Position numbers and translations under genes: made by a program
Shown: piece by piece, positions 54,546 to 62,847 of the stretch
Position numbering within the stretch: the stretch's first letter is position 1
Layout of the letters: every line of letters begins with the position of its first letter
Notes under the pieces: generated by a model
The model's database searches: none
What the model saw: the letters and a program-made list of their open reading frames with translations, nothing else
Told to the model about the DNA's origin: nothing
Assembly (NCBI GenBank): GCA_963766365.1
Contig: CAVXZK010000012.1
Coordinates: forward strand, 1-64,000
Reading direction: 5' to 3'
DNA from: JALORV01 sp963766365
Lineage (GTDB): Bacteria > Pseudomonadota > Gammaproteobacteria > Burkholderiales > Burkholderiaceae_F
Length of the DNA: 64,000 nt

Positions 54546-55746
54546 GCTCGAACGCCGCGAACAGGTCCAGGTACTGCTCGGCCAGTCGCAGCATCAGGAA
54601 CTTCGCCCGCACCGTCTCGCGGGCGGCCTGGCCGAGACGCCGGCGCAGGTCCGCGTCCTTCAGCAGTTGCACCAGCCCTTCGGCGGCCTGTTCGACCGAC
54701 GAAACCAGGAAGCCGTTCTTGCCGTCCTCGATCTGATGGCGGATGCCGCCGCAGTCACCGCCGATCACCGCGGCCCCCTTCCACATGGCTTCAGTGACCG
54801 TCAGGCCGAACCCCTCGCGCAGCGACTTCTGCATCACCACCGCCGCCCGGCGCTGCAGGGCGTTGACCAGCGCGCTGTCCTCCGCGGTGAGGATCAGGAT
54901 CGCGCTCCTCCTTGCAGTCGAGCAGCGATTCGAAGACCTCCTGCCCTTCGGGGTCGTCGGTCGCTACGTTGCCGAGCAGCACCAGCGTGGCGTCGACCTC
55001 GCGGCGTGCGCGCCTGAAGGCCTCGATGACGCCCCCGGGGATCCTTCCAGCGATCGAAGCGGGAGATCTGAACGACGAGCGGCAGGTCGTCGGGAATTTC
55101 GTAGTGCGCAGCCGATCGTCGATTTCCTCTCATCCGGAGTTCGCGGTTCTTGGTCGAGAACGGGTCGATCGCCGGCATGAAGAACAGCTGCGGGACCGCG
55201 AGCTCCTGCGCGTACTCCGGCAGCGACATCACGATGGCGTCGTACTGCTCGATGAAGTGGACGCACGTAGTCCCACGCCTCGCGCGGCGGCGCGACAGAT
55301 CGAGGTGGCAGCGCCAGACCCACGGGCAGTTGCGCCGGTAGTGGGTGATCAGCGGCAGAGGTTGCGGGTCGTGCACTACGACCATGTCGGCGTCAAGCTG
55401 CATGCGCAGCGAGTTGTGGAAGTTGATCTCTTCGTAGATCTCCTTCTTGAGCTCAGTCAGGTTGATCTCGCGCGCCCTGCAACGCGTTGTGCAGCTTCTT
55501 GGTGACGCTGAAGAAGTCCGGGCTGCCCTGGATCAGGCGCCAGTCGGCGCGCAGGCCGATCGCCACCTGCGCCAGCGTCAGCGACGACAGGATCTCGGCG
55601 ACGCCGCCGCCGTAGAAGGTCGAGCTGACATTGATCACCCGCAGGTCGTGCAGGCGCTTCCCCTTGCGCATGACGCGCTCGACGGCGGCGGCGCCGACCA
55701 GTTCCTCGTATTGCTCGATGCGCATCGGCCAGAAGAATTTCTCCAT
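54511..55746 (-). CDS. TreT-like trehalose synthase / GT4 glycosyltransferase, several frameshifts
   Basis: A GT4 glycosyltransferase resembling trehalose glycosyltransferring synthase (TreT), which joins glucose from an NDP-glucose to glucose. From ATG 55746: MEKFFWPMRIEQYEELVG, VINVSSTFYGGGVAEILSSL, ADWRLIQGSPDFFSVTKKLHNALQG. Then in other frames: FHNSLRMQLDADMVVVHDPQPLPLI, FIEQYDAIVMSLPEY, PLVVQISRFDRWKDP, LLGNVATDDPEGQEVFESL, VVMQKSLREGFGLTVTEAMWKGAAVIGGDCGGIRHQIEDG. Frame switches are near 55470, 55285, 55265, 55130, 55040 and 54905. The pieces fill a protein of about 410 residues, the family length. Its start is 14 bases after the galT-like stop, so the two form an operon. Confidence 0.78.
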
Positions 55747-55760
55747 CGTCGACGGTCCGA

Positions 55761-56765
55761 TCAGTGCGGTTCATCGGGCGCCAGGGCGGCGCGCAGCAGA
55801 CCGGCGGCCGACTCGGGCGGTTGCGAATTGACGGCGATGCCGGCGCCGAACTCGAAGCCGGCCGGCGTGGTCAACCGCGGCCGGATGTCGATGATCCAGT
55901 GCGTCGCCCGCCGGTGCACGAGGTCGAGTGGCGCGTCGAGGAAGACGAGGTTGTAGTGAGGATCGTCGAGCGCCGTGCGCAGCACGCCGAGCAGGCGGGT
56001 CAGGTGCAGCGCCAGGTCGTCGAGCGCGCCGTCGTCGATCTCGGCGAGGCTCGCCGCATGGCGGCGCGGGATCACGTGCAGCTGGCACGGGGCCGCCGCG
56101 GCGAACGGGACGAGGCTTACGAACGCGTCGGTCTGCAGCACCACCCGATCCCGCAGCTCCAGCTCGCGCTGCAGAAGGTCGCAGGTGCCGCAGGAGCGAT
56201 GGGTGTCGAAGTAGTTCACCTGGCATGCCACGCGGTGGCGCACCAACGGTGAGACCACCGGCACGGCGGCGATCTGCGCATGCGGATGGGCGAGACTGGT
56301 GCCGGCCCGCTCGCCGTGATTGCGGAAGAGCACAACCTGCGCGAACGGCGGTTCGCGCTCGGCCAGGGCCCGGTAGCGGCGCACGTACATCGCCAGCGCC
56401 TGCCGCGCGTCGGCCGCCGGCATCACGCCCAGGTGCGCGTGGTGATCCGGCGTCTCGACGATCACTTCATGGGCGCCGTGGCCGGCGAGCAGCAGCCCGC
56501 CGGCGGTCGCGAGCGGGGTCGCTGGGGGCTGCGCCGCCTCGGGCGAGGGGAAGAGCAGGGGAAACTTGTTGGCGACGGCGCGGACCTGCCAACGACCGCC
56601 AGGCAGGTCGATGCGGTCGATCGCCTCGCCGGTCCGGTTCTCGTTGCCGGGGCAGAAGGGACAGGACGATGGCTCATTGCCGCGCGGATCCTTCGGACGG
56701 GAAGCCCGTCCGGGGCTGAGGATCACCCAGTCGGCGGTGATCGGATCCTGGCGCAGCTCGGACAT
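55761..56765 (-). CDS. galT: Hexose-1-phosphate uridylyl/adenylyltransferase (GalT-like)
   Basis: A 334-residue histidine-triad-superfamily nucleotidyltransferase. Zinc-type cysteines CPFCPGNE and later CGTCDLL, the active-site HPHAQ in GTSLAHPHAQIAAVPVVSP, and CQLHVIPRRHAASL are visible. I chose ATG 56765 (MSELRQDPITADWVI), the standard start. Next to a TreT-like enzyme and glycogen genes it may act on ADP- or UDP-glucose, swapping glucose-1-phosphate, rather than in classical galactose use. The gene is unbroken although both neighbours are damaged. Confidence 0.82.
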   Translation of the reverse strand: MSELRQDPITADWVILSPGRASRPKDPRGNEPSSCPFCPGNENRTGEAIDRIDLPGGRWQVRAVANKFPLLFPSPEAAQPPATPLATAGGLLLAGHGAHEVIVETPDHHAHLGVMPAADARQALAMYVRRYRALAEREPPFAQVVLFRNHGERAGTSLAHPHAQIAAVPVVSPLVRHRVACQVNYFDTHRSCGTCDLLQRELELRDRVVLQTDAFVSLVPFAAAAPCQLHVIPRRHAASLAEIDDGALDDLALHLTRLLGVLRTALDDPHYNLVFLDAPLDLVHRRATHWIIDIRPRLTTPAGFEFGAGIAVNSQPPESAAGLLRAALAPDEPH

Positions 56766-56917
56766 CGTCGGCACCACGATTGCGCACGGCAGCGTCGCGC
56801 TGCTCAAGTGCATTGGACCACCGGCCGCGCCGCGCCGTTCTGACATGCCGCAACCGTGGGCCGATTGAAGCCCCGGCGTACCGGGGCCACGCGGCCGGTG
56901 ATCCCATCCTGGAATCC

Positions 56918-57910
56918 TGGACTGTTCAGAAGTCGAGGTTCCGGCATGAACTACGACTTGGTAGGGAAGTCATGCCGTGAAGCGATCGCGGTTTACGGAA
57001 CAGCCGATAGCGTTTGCGCTGAAGCAGCAGGAGTTGGGGGTTGCGGTCGAGGAGATTTGCCGCAAGCTGGGCATTTCCGATGCGACCTTCTACAAGGGGA
57101 AGAAGAAGTACTCGGGCCTGGGGCCCTCGGCGCCGCGCAGGCTGAAGCAGCTCGAAGAGGAGAACACCAAGCTCGAGCGGCGGGTGTCTGATCTGAGCCT
57201 GGACAAGGCCATGCTGCAGGGCGTTGTCCGGCGAAAGCCCTGACGCCGGCACGCAAGCGGGAACGGGTGGGGGAGCTGTGCCAGCACTACGGCGCCGGCC
57301 TCCGCCAGGCGTGCTCGGCAATGGTGATGTCTCGCTCCGTCTATTACTACCGCTCCATGGCGGCCGATCAGACGCCCTTGCGTCATCGCATCCGGGAGAT
57401 CGCGGCGACACGGGTGCGCTGCGGCTACAGGCGCATCCACGTCGTGCTGCGGCGGGAGGGCTGGCGCATCAACCACAGGCGGGTGAACCGGCTGTACAAG
57501 CAGGACGGTCTGTCCTTGTTCGAGCGGCGGCCTCGGCGGTCTCGGTCGGCCTCGCATCGTTCACCGCCGCCGGCGACGACGACCATGAACCAAAGCTGGG
57601 CAATGGACTTGGTCTCCGATCGGCTATACGACGGTGGGAAACTGCGTGCGCTGACGCTGGTCGACGTACACACGCGCGACTGTCTGGCGATCTGGGTCGA
57701 TCAGGGCATCCGTGGGGATGATGTTGTGTGCACACTTGGCGCGGTGGTTGCATCACGCGGCAAACCAAAGCGGATCCAGGTCGACAACGGACCCGAGTTC
57801 GCGTCGAAGGCGCTGGACCGTTGGGCCTACGAGCACGGTGTCGAACTGCGCATCTCGCGGCCCGGCAAGCCGACCGACAAAGCGCACATCGAGGCCTTCA
57901 ACGGCCGGCC
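56918..57910 (+). mobile_element. Truncated IS3-family (IS407-like) insertion sequence
   Basis: Holds orfA (56977-57243) and most of orfB (to about 57905) of an IS3-family element. The left end is uncertain (perhaps near 56918, TGGACTGTTCAG); no matching inverted repeat is seen to the right because the element stops inside orfB, directly against the promoter region of glgP. It separates galT-TreT from glgP and shows that the glycogen block has been rearranged. Confidence 0.75.
56977..57243 (+). CDS. IS3-family transposase OrfA
   Basis: An 88-residue helix-turn-helix protein from GTG 56977: MKRSRFTEQPIAFALKQQELGV, then VEEICRKLGISDATFYKGKKKY, then a leucine-zipper-like LKQLEEENTKLERRVSDLSLDKAMLQ. 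It is the IS407-group form. The usual FYxWKKKY has Gly for Trp (FYKGKKKY), a change that suggests a worn copy or a base error. OrfB follows in another frame; a -1 frameshift normally makes the fused transposase. Confidence 0.85.
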   Translation: MKRSRFTEQPIAFALKQQELGVAVEEICRKLGISDATFYKGKKKYSGLGPSAPRRLKQLEEENTKLERRVSDLSLDKAMLQGVVRRKP

Positions 57911-57938
57911 CGTGTACGTGCGCGCGGCGTGCCTATAA
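57240..57938 (+). pseudogene. IS3-family transposase OrfB, 3' end missing
   Basis: Integrase-core protein: RVGELCQHYGAGLRQACSAM, SRSVYYYRSMAADQ, CGYRRIHVVLRREGWRINHRRVNRLYKQDGLSL, then the DDE site with Asp in WAMDLVSDRLYDGG, Asp in VDNGPEFASKAL and Glu in KAHIEAFNGR. After FNGR the sequence leaves the family; about 70-80 residues (the usual region after RDECLN) are missing, and the last 11 codons read the glgP upstream DNA. The element cannot move by itself. Confidence 0.82.
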
Positions 57939-57939
57939 T
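57934..57939 (+). promoter_or_regulatory. Possible -10 box of glgP
   Basis: TATAAT, a perfect -10 hexamer, 11 bases before GTG 57951, in an otherwise GC-rich surrounding. There is no good -35; the stretch 17 bases upstream lies at the IS remnant junction, so the original -35 may have been lost or replaced. Confidence 0.45.
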
Positions 57940-57950
57940 CGGGGCATAGT

Positions 57951-60529
57951 GTGGCCGGACCGCAACGCACGTTGATAGCGCCAGGAACCCCTTTCACGCT
58001 CGAAGTCACGCCGTCGCTGCCGCCGCGCCTCGCGCGTCTCGCGGAACTCGCCGACGACCTCTGGTACGCGTGGGACCGGCCCACGCGCAACCTCTTCGCG
58101 CGCCTCGACCCCGATCTCTGGCGCACGGTGGGTCAGTCCCCCAAGGCGCTGTTGCGCCAGGTCGACGAGCAGCGGCTCGTTGCCGCTGCCGACGACCCGG
58201 TGTATCTCACGAACTACAGCCGTGTGCTTTCCGCCTACGACACCTACCTCGGGCAGGCGACGCGGCGCGGCAACGGCGACGGGCTCGCGCGCGACGACCT
58301 CGTCGCGTACTTCTGCGCGGAGTTCGGCTTCCACGAGAGCCTGCCCATCTACTCCGGCGGCCTCGGCATTCTCGCGGGCGACCACTGCAAGGCGGCGAGC
58401 GACGCGCGGCTGCCTTTCGTCGGTGTCGGGCTGCTCTACCGGCAGGGCTACTTCTTCCAGTCGATCGACCACGAGGGCAAGCAGCACGCGACCTACCACG
58501 ATTCCGAGTTCGAGTCGCTTCCGGTCCGCCCCGCGCTCGATGCGCAGGGCGGTGAAGTACACGTGAATATCGAGCTGCCCGGCCGCGAACTCGTGGTGAA
58601 GGTGTGGCGCGCGCGCGTCGGCCACGTCGCGCTGGTGCTCCTCGACACCGACGTGCCGCCGAACAGTGAGCGGGACCGCGCGATCGCGCACCGGCTCTAC
58701 GGCGGCGACCGCCGCATGCGCATCGAGCAGGAGATCGTCCTGGGCGTCGGGGGCGTGCGCGCTCTCGCGGCGCTCGGCTACGCGCCGACGGTGTGGCACA
58801 TCAACGAGGGCCACGCGGCCTTCCTCGTGCTCGAGCGCGTACGCGCGCTGGTGCGGCAGGGGCGCGAGTTCGCCACGGCGCTGGAGGCCGTCGCCGGGAA
58901 CACGGTGTTCACCACGCACACAGCGGTGCCCGGCCGGGCACGACCACTTCGCGCAGGAAATGGTGGCCGAGTACTTCGCGCACTGGTGCGCCGCCACTGG
59001 CGCCGAGCAGCCCGCCCTGCTCGCGCTCGGGCACGCGCCGCAAAGTCCCGAGTTCAACATGACGGCCCTCGCCATCCGCGGCTCGCGGCACCACAATGCC
59101 GTCTCGGCCATTCACGAGGGCGTCTCCGAGCGCATGCTGGCCGACCTCTGGCCGCAGGTGCAGCCGCACGATAACCCGATCGGCCACGTCACCAACGGCG
59201 TGCACGTGCTCACGTTCCTCGCGCCGGAGTGGCACGACATCTTCGACCGCTTCCTCGGCGTGGACTGGTCACAGCGCCTGTGCGACCGAGACTACTGGGC
59301 CGGCGTGCGAGCGCATCCCGGACTCGATGTTCTGGAGCATGCGCGAGTACCTCAAGGCGCAGATGCTGAAGCTCGTACGCGAGCGAGTGACCGCGCAGCT
59401 CCAGCGCAACAGGGGCAGCGAGTCGCACCTCGACCGTCTGTTCCGCCTCGCCGACCCGAACAACCCGAAGGTGCTGACCATCGGGTTCGGGCGGCGGTTC
59501 GCGACCTACAAGCGCTCCACGCTGCTGTTCTCCAACCTGGACGAACTGCGCGAGATCGCCTGCAACCCCGAGCGTCCGGTGCTGTTCATCTTCGCCGGCA
59601 AGGCGCACCCGGCCGACGAACCCGGGAAGGACATGATCCGGCAGATCATGCAGGTCGCCAAGGAGCGGGACTTCACCGGCCACCTGCTGTTTGTCGAGGG
59701 TTATGAACTGCGGCTCGCTCGGCGGCTGCTCGCCGGCGTCGACGTCTGGCTCAACAACCCGATCTACCCGCTCGAGGCGTCGGGCACGTCGGGCATGAAG
59801 GCCGCGATGAACGGCGGGCTCAACCTGTCCGTGCTTGACGGCTGGTGGGATGAGGGTTACGACGGCACCAATGGATGGGCGATCAAGCCCGCGTCGCAGC
59901 GCGCGGATGCCGCCGCCCGCGACGCCGACGAGGCGCGCACGCTCTACGAGATCCTGCAGGACCAGGTGGTACCGACGTACTACGACCGCCATGGGCTCGC
60001 CTATTCGCCCCGCTGGGTAGCCATGGCGAAGCGCGCGGTGGCCACCATCCTGCCGCGGTTCAACGCGGCGCGCATGCTGGACGAGTACGTCGCGCGTTTC
60101 TACGTGCCGGCGGCCCGGCGCGGCCGCGAGTTCCACGCGAACGACTGCAGCGTCGCGCGCGACGTCGCGCAGTGGAAGGCGCGCGTGCGCGCGGCGTGGC
60201 CGGGCGTGGCGCTCGCGAGTACCGGCGAGCCGGCCACGCGCATCATCTTCGGCCAGCGCGTCCACTTCGAGGCCCGCGCGGTGCTGAACGGCCTCGCGCC
60301 TGGCGACCTGGCCGTGGAGCTGGTGTTGCAGCCGCGAGGCGAAGCAACGGATGCGGACGCGCAGCGCATCCGCTTCGCCGCGCAAGGCGTGGCCGAAGAC
60401 GGGCGGCAGCGCTATTCGCTCGACCTCGCCCCCGAGCGCTGCGGCAAGCTCGAGTGCCGCATCCGCGCATACCCCACGCACCCGTCGCTCACGCATCCGT
60501 TCGAGCTGGGGCTCATGCTCTGGGCGTAG
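57951..60529 (+). CDS. glgP: Glycogen/alpha-glucan phosphorylase, two frameshifts
   Basis: PLP enzyme releasing glucose-1-phosphate from glycogen, of the DUF3417-containing type. From GTG 57951: PPRLARLAELADDLWYAWDRPTRNLFARLDPDLW, FHESLPIYSGGLGILAGDHCKAASD, WHINEGHAAFLVLERVR. A shift near 58935 continues with FAQEMVAEYFAHW, FNMTALAIRGSRHHNAVSAIH and GHVTNGVHVLTFLAPEWHDIF. A shift near 59335 continues with MREYLKAQMLKLVRERV, TIGFGRRFATYKRSTLLF, VDVWLNNPIYPLEASGTSGMKAAMNGGLNLSVLDGWWDEGY (PLP Lys in GMKAAMNGG). The length is about 859 residues, normal. It converges with glgA. Confidence 0.9.
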
Positions 60530-60574
60530 CAGAACGCGGCACGCGGCCCGGTCGGATGCTGTTGCATCACACCG

Positions 60575-62026
60575 CTAAGCGCGCCGGGCCAATCGCGCAT
60601 AGAGCCTGGCGTACTCCCGCGCCGACGCCCGCCAGCTGAAGTCGCGCGCCATGCCGTTGCGCTGCATGCGCCGCCAAGCGCGGCGGTTGTGCCACAACTG
60701 GTCAGCCTTTCGAACTTTCTCCAGCAAGGCGGCCGCGCTCGCCGGACGGAAGACCCACCCGGTGCCGTTGGCCAGCGTCGCGTCGTCCACGTCGGTGACC
60801 GAGTCGGCGAGGCCGCCGGTGCCGTGCACGATCGGCGGCGTGCCGTAGCGCTGGCTGTACATCTGGTTCATGCCACAGGGCTCGAAGCGGGAAGGCATCA
60901 GGAAGCAATCGGCACTCGCTTCGAGCAGGTGTGCGAGCCCTTCGTCGAAGCCCACGAACGCGCCGACCTGCCCCGGATGCCGCGCGGCACAGTCGAACAC
61001 GCGCGCTTCCAGCTCTGTGTCGCCCGTCCCGGCAAGCGCCAGCTGCGCCGGCATCGCGACGAGGGCATCCGCGATCGCCAGCACGAGGTCGATGCCCTTC
61101 TGGTGGGAGAAGCGGCTCACCAATCCGAACAGCGGCACGTCGTCGCGCGGTGCCAGGCCCAGGCGCTTCGACAACACCACGCGGTTGCGCCCCTTGCGCA
61201 CCAGCGTGGCGGGCTCGTAGTGCGCGACGATCAGGGGATCCGTGCGCGGGTCCCAGGCCTCGTCGTCGATACCGTTGAGGATGCCGTGGAGGTCGGACGC
61301 GCGCGCGGCGAGCAGCCCCTCGAAGCCCATGCCCAGCGGCGCGGACGTGATCTCGCGCGCGTATGTCGGACTCACCGTGCTGAGCGCGTCCGCGTAGTAG
61401 AGCCCGGCCTTCATGAAAGAAAGCTGGCCGTGATACTCGACGCCGTGCATCGACCACGCTTGCGCCGGCAACCCGACCGCGGCCATCCAGCTCGGCTCGC
61501 ACAGGCCCTGGAATGCGAGATTGTGGACCGTGAAGAGCGTCGCCGCGCGCGGCGCCGGGCCCAGCGCGAGGTAGGCCGGCGCGAGTCCCGCCTGCCAGTC
61601 GTTCGCGTGCACGACGTCGCAGGTCCAGCCGTGCGGAGCGCTGTCGCGCCCGAACAGGGCCGCCACGAACGCAAGGAGTGCGAAGCGCAGCGGGTTGTCC
61701 CGCCACTCCGTGCCGCGTGCGTCCTGGTAAGGCGTCCCGGGGCGCGCGTAGAGCGAGGGGCAATCGATGGCGAACAGCGGCGCGCCTCCGGGGCACTCGC
61801 CCGCGAGCACGCGCGCCTCGGGCAGGCCCGCGGAGGGCGGCACCGTTACCGCGACCGGGTCCGCGCCCAGCGCGTCGAGCACGGCCGGATAGCCGGGCAG
61901 CAGCACCCGCGCATCCACCCCTTCGCGCCGCAGTGCGGCAGGCAGGGAGCCGACGACGTCGCCGAGCCCCCCGACCTTCACCAGTGGGGCACATTCGGAG
62001 GCGGCGACGAGAACGCGCAGCGGCAT
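60575..62026 (-). CDS. glgA: Glycogen synthase (ADP-glucose)
   Basis: GT5 enzyme adding glucose from ADP-glucose to glycogen. It has 483 residues, intact. The ADP-glucose motif is CAPLVKVGGLGDVVGSLPAAL near the N-terminus; VVHANDWQAGLAPAYL, TVHNLAFQGLC and the C-terminal RFEPCGMNQMYSQRYGTPPIVHGTGGLADSVTD follow. ATG 62026 was chosen; an in-frame GTG nine bases upstream is possible. The next gene upstream is the divergent glk start, so a bidirectional promoter lies in 62027-62086. Confidence 0.94.
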   Translation of the reverse strand: MPLRVLVAASECAPLVKVGGLGDVVGSLPAALRREGVDARVLLPGYPAVLDALGADPVAVTVPPSAGLPEARVLAGECPGGAPLFAIDCPSLYARPGTPYQDARGTEWRDNPLRFALLAFVAALFGRDSAPHGWTCDVVHANDWQAGLAPAYLALGPAPRAATLFTVHNLAFQGLCEPSWMAAVGLPAQAWSMHGVEYHGQLSFMKAGLYYADALSTVSPTYAREITSAPLGMGFEGLLAARASDLHGILNGIDDEAWDPRTDPLIVAHYEPATLVRKGRNRVVLSKRLGLAPRDDVPLFGLVSRFSHQKGIDLVLAIADALVAMPAQLALAGTGDTELEARVFDCAARHPGQVGAFVGFDEGLAHLLEASADCFLMPSRFEPCGMNQMYSQRYGTPPIVHGTGGLADSVTDVDDATLANGTGWVFRPASAAALLEKVRKADQLWHNRRAWRRMQRNGMARDFSWRASAREYARLYARLARRA

Positions 62027-62086
62027 GGGAGGCACGCAATCATCGGAGGTGCCGGGGCCGTCAGGCTACCATCCGCCGGGGCAGCC

Positions 62087-62150
62087 ATGACCATCGACGC
62101 GAACAGCGCTCATCTCGTGCTGGCCGGCGACATCGGCGGCACGAGCGCGC
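62087..62150 (+). pseudogene. glk: Start of glucokinase, cut after about 22 residues
   Basis: From ATG 62087 the frame reads MTIDANSAHLVLAGDIGGTSAR, the ATP-binding start of a bacterial glucokinase (LAGDIGGTNAR in the family). The homology ends at about 62148 and a stop follows at once. About 300 residues are missing. The adjoining sequence belongs to glgB on the other strand. Confidence 0.7.
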
Positions 62151-62152
62151 GG
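62143..62152. other. Junction: glk start joined tail-to-tail to a glgB remnant
   Basis: The plus strand left of here is glk, and the minus strand right of here is glgB (KTDPYGRA). The two share a gcgcgcgg stretch at the join. The missing part would hold the rest of glk and the last two thirds of glgB, two genes that would otherwise have converged. Confidence 0.7.
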
Positions 62153-62770
62153 CCGTAGGGATCGGTCTTGGCGCAGACCACGCCCCTGTCGCGTTAGCGC
62201 AGTTTGAACTTGTGGAGCGCGCTCGCTCCGATGCCGGGCACGAACAGTTCCCAGGCGCCGCTGGCGCCGTGCACGCTCAACGGATGCCAGCGCCCGTCCC
62301 AGCCGTTGAAGTCGCCGACGACGGAGGCACGCTCCGCGTTTGGGGCGCACACGGCGAAGCGCAGGTCCGGCGTGCCGTCGCGCTCGATCGGCATCGCATC
62401 CTGCGTGCGCCACGCCGCGAGCAGGTGGCCGGCGTTGAACAGGTGAAGATCGAACGGCGTGATCGACGGCGCGAAAGCGTACGGATCGTCGAACTCGCGG
62501 ACGCCGTTGCCTTCCTCAACGCGCAACCGCCCTGGCGGGCTGGCTTCGCTGCGTCCGCGCCAGCGAAACAGTGCGGTCCTTTCGATGCGCTCCATCGACG
62601 CCCAGTCGCCGCCCACCGCGAGCCAGGCACGTTGGACGCCGGGCAGCAATGCGCGGCCGACTCAGTCGGCGCCCTCCGCGTGCGGCCCGAGCCACGCGTG
62701 CGGTTCGTGCGACCTGCCGTCACTCAGGCGGGCCGGTGCGTCGCTCGTCGATCCTGCCGCCGTCGCGCTA
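62150..62770 (-). pseudogene. glgB: Remnant of 1,4-alpha-glucan branching enzyme, N-terminal part with two stop codons
   Basis: Reading the minus strand in one frame: DGRSHEPHAWLGPHAEGAD, stop (TGA, 62662-62664), VGRALLPGVQRAWLAVGGDW, MERIERTALFRWRG, FDDPYAFAPSITPFDLHLFNAGHLLAAW, FAVCAPNAERASVVGDFNGWDGRWHPL, WELFVPGIGASALHKFKLR, stop (TAA, 62194-62196), RDRGVVCAKTDPYGRALVPP. This is the N-terminal carbohydrate-binding part of GlgB. The catalytic domain is absent, no in-frame ATG/GTG start is seen at the 5' end, and the stops are substitutions, not shifts. That fits real decay better than the breaks elsewhere, though base errors are possible. Confidence 0.78.
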
Positions 62771-62776
62771 GCACTA

Positions 62777-62782
62777 TATAAT
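62777..62782 (+). promoter_or_regulatory. Possible -10 box of glgC
   Basis: TATAAT in a short A/T-rich patch (62775-62786, tatataatttt) 66 bases before the glgC start. No convincing -35 is seen. The patch lies between the divergent glgB remnant and glgC. Confidence 0.4.
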
Positions 62783-62807
62783 TTTGCATGTGGTGATGTC
62801 CGCGGAA

Positions 62808-62831
62808 ATGACCGATCGCATGACCGATCGC
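62808..62831. repeat. Tandem 12-bp repeat in the glgC leader
   Basis: ATGACCGATCGC occurs twice in a row (62808-62819 and 62820-62831), just before the ribosome-site region of glgC. Each unit includes an ATG in a frame other than glgC. It may be a replication slip or a short leader peptide. Confidence 0.6.
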
Positions 62832-62847
62832 ATCCGAGGGCTACCCG

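Noticed and set aside
60689..62158. A 489-codon plus-strand frame opposite glgA
   Set aside because: Arg-rich shadow of glgA. Only its last codons coincide with the glk start, which has its own ATG.
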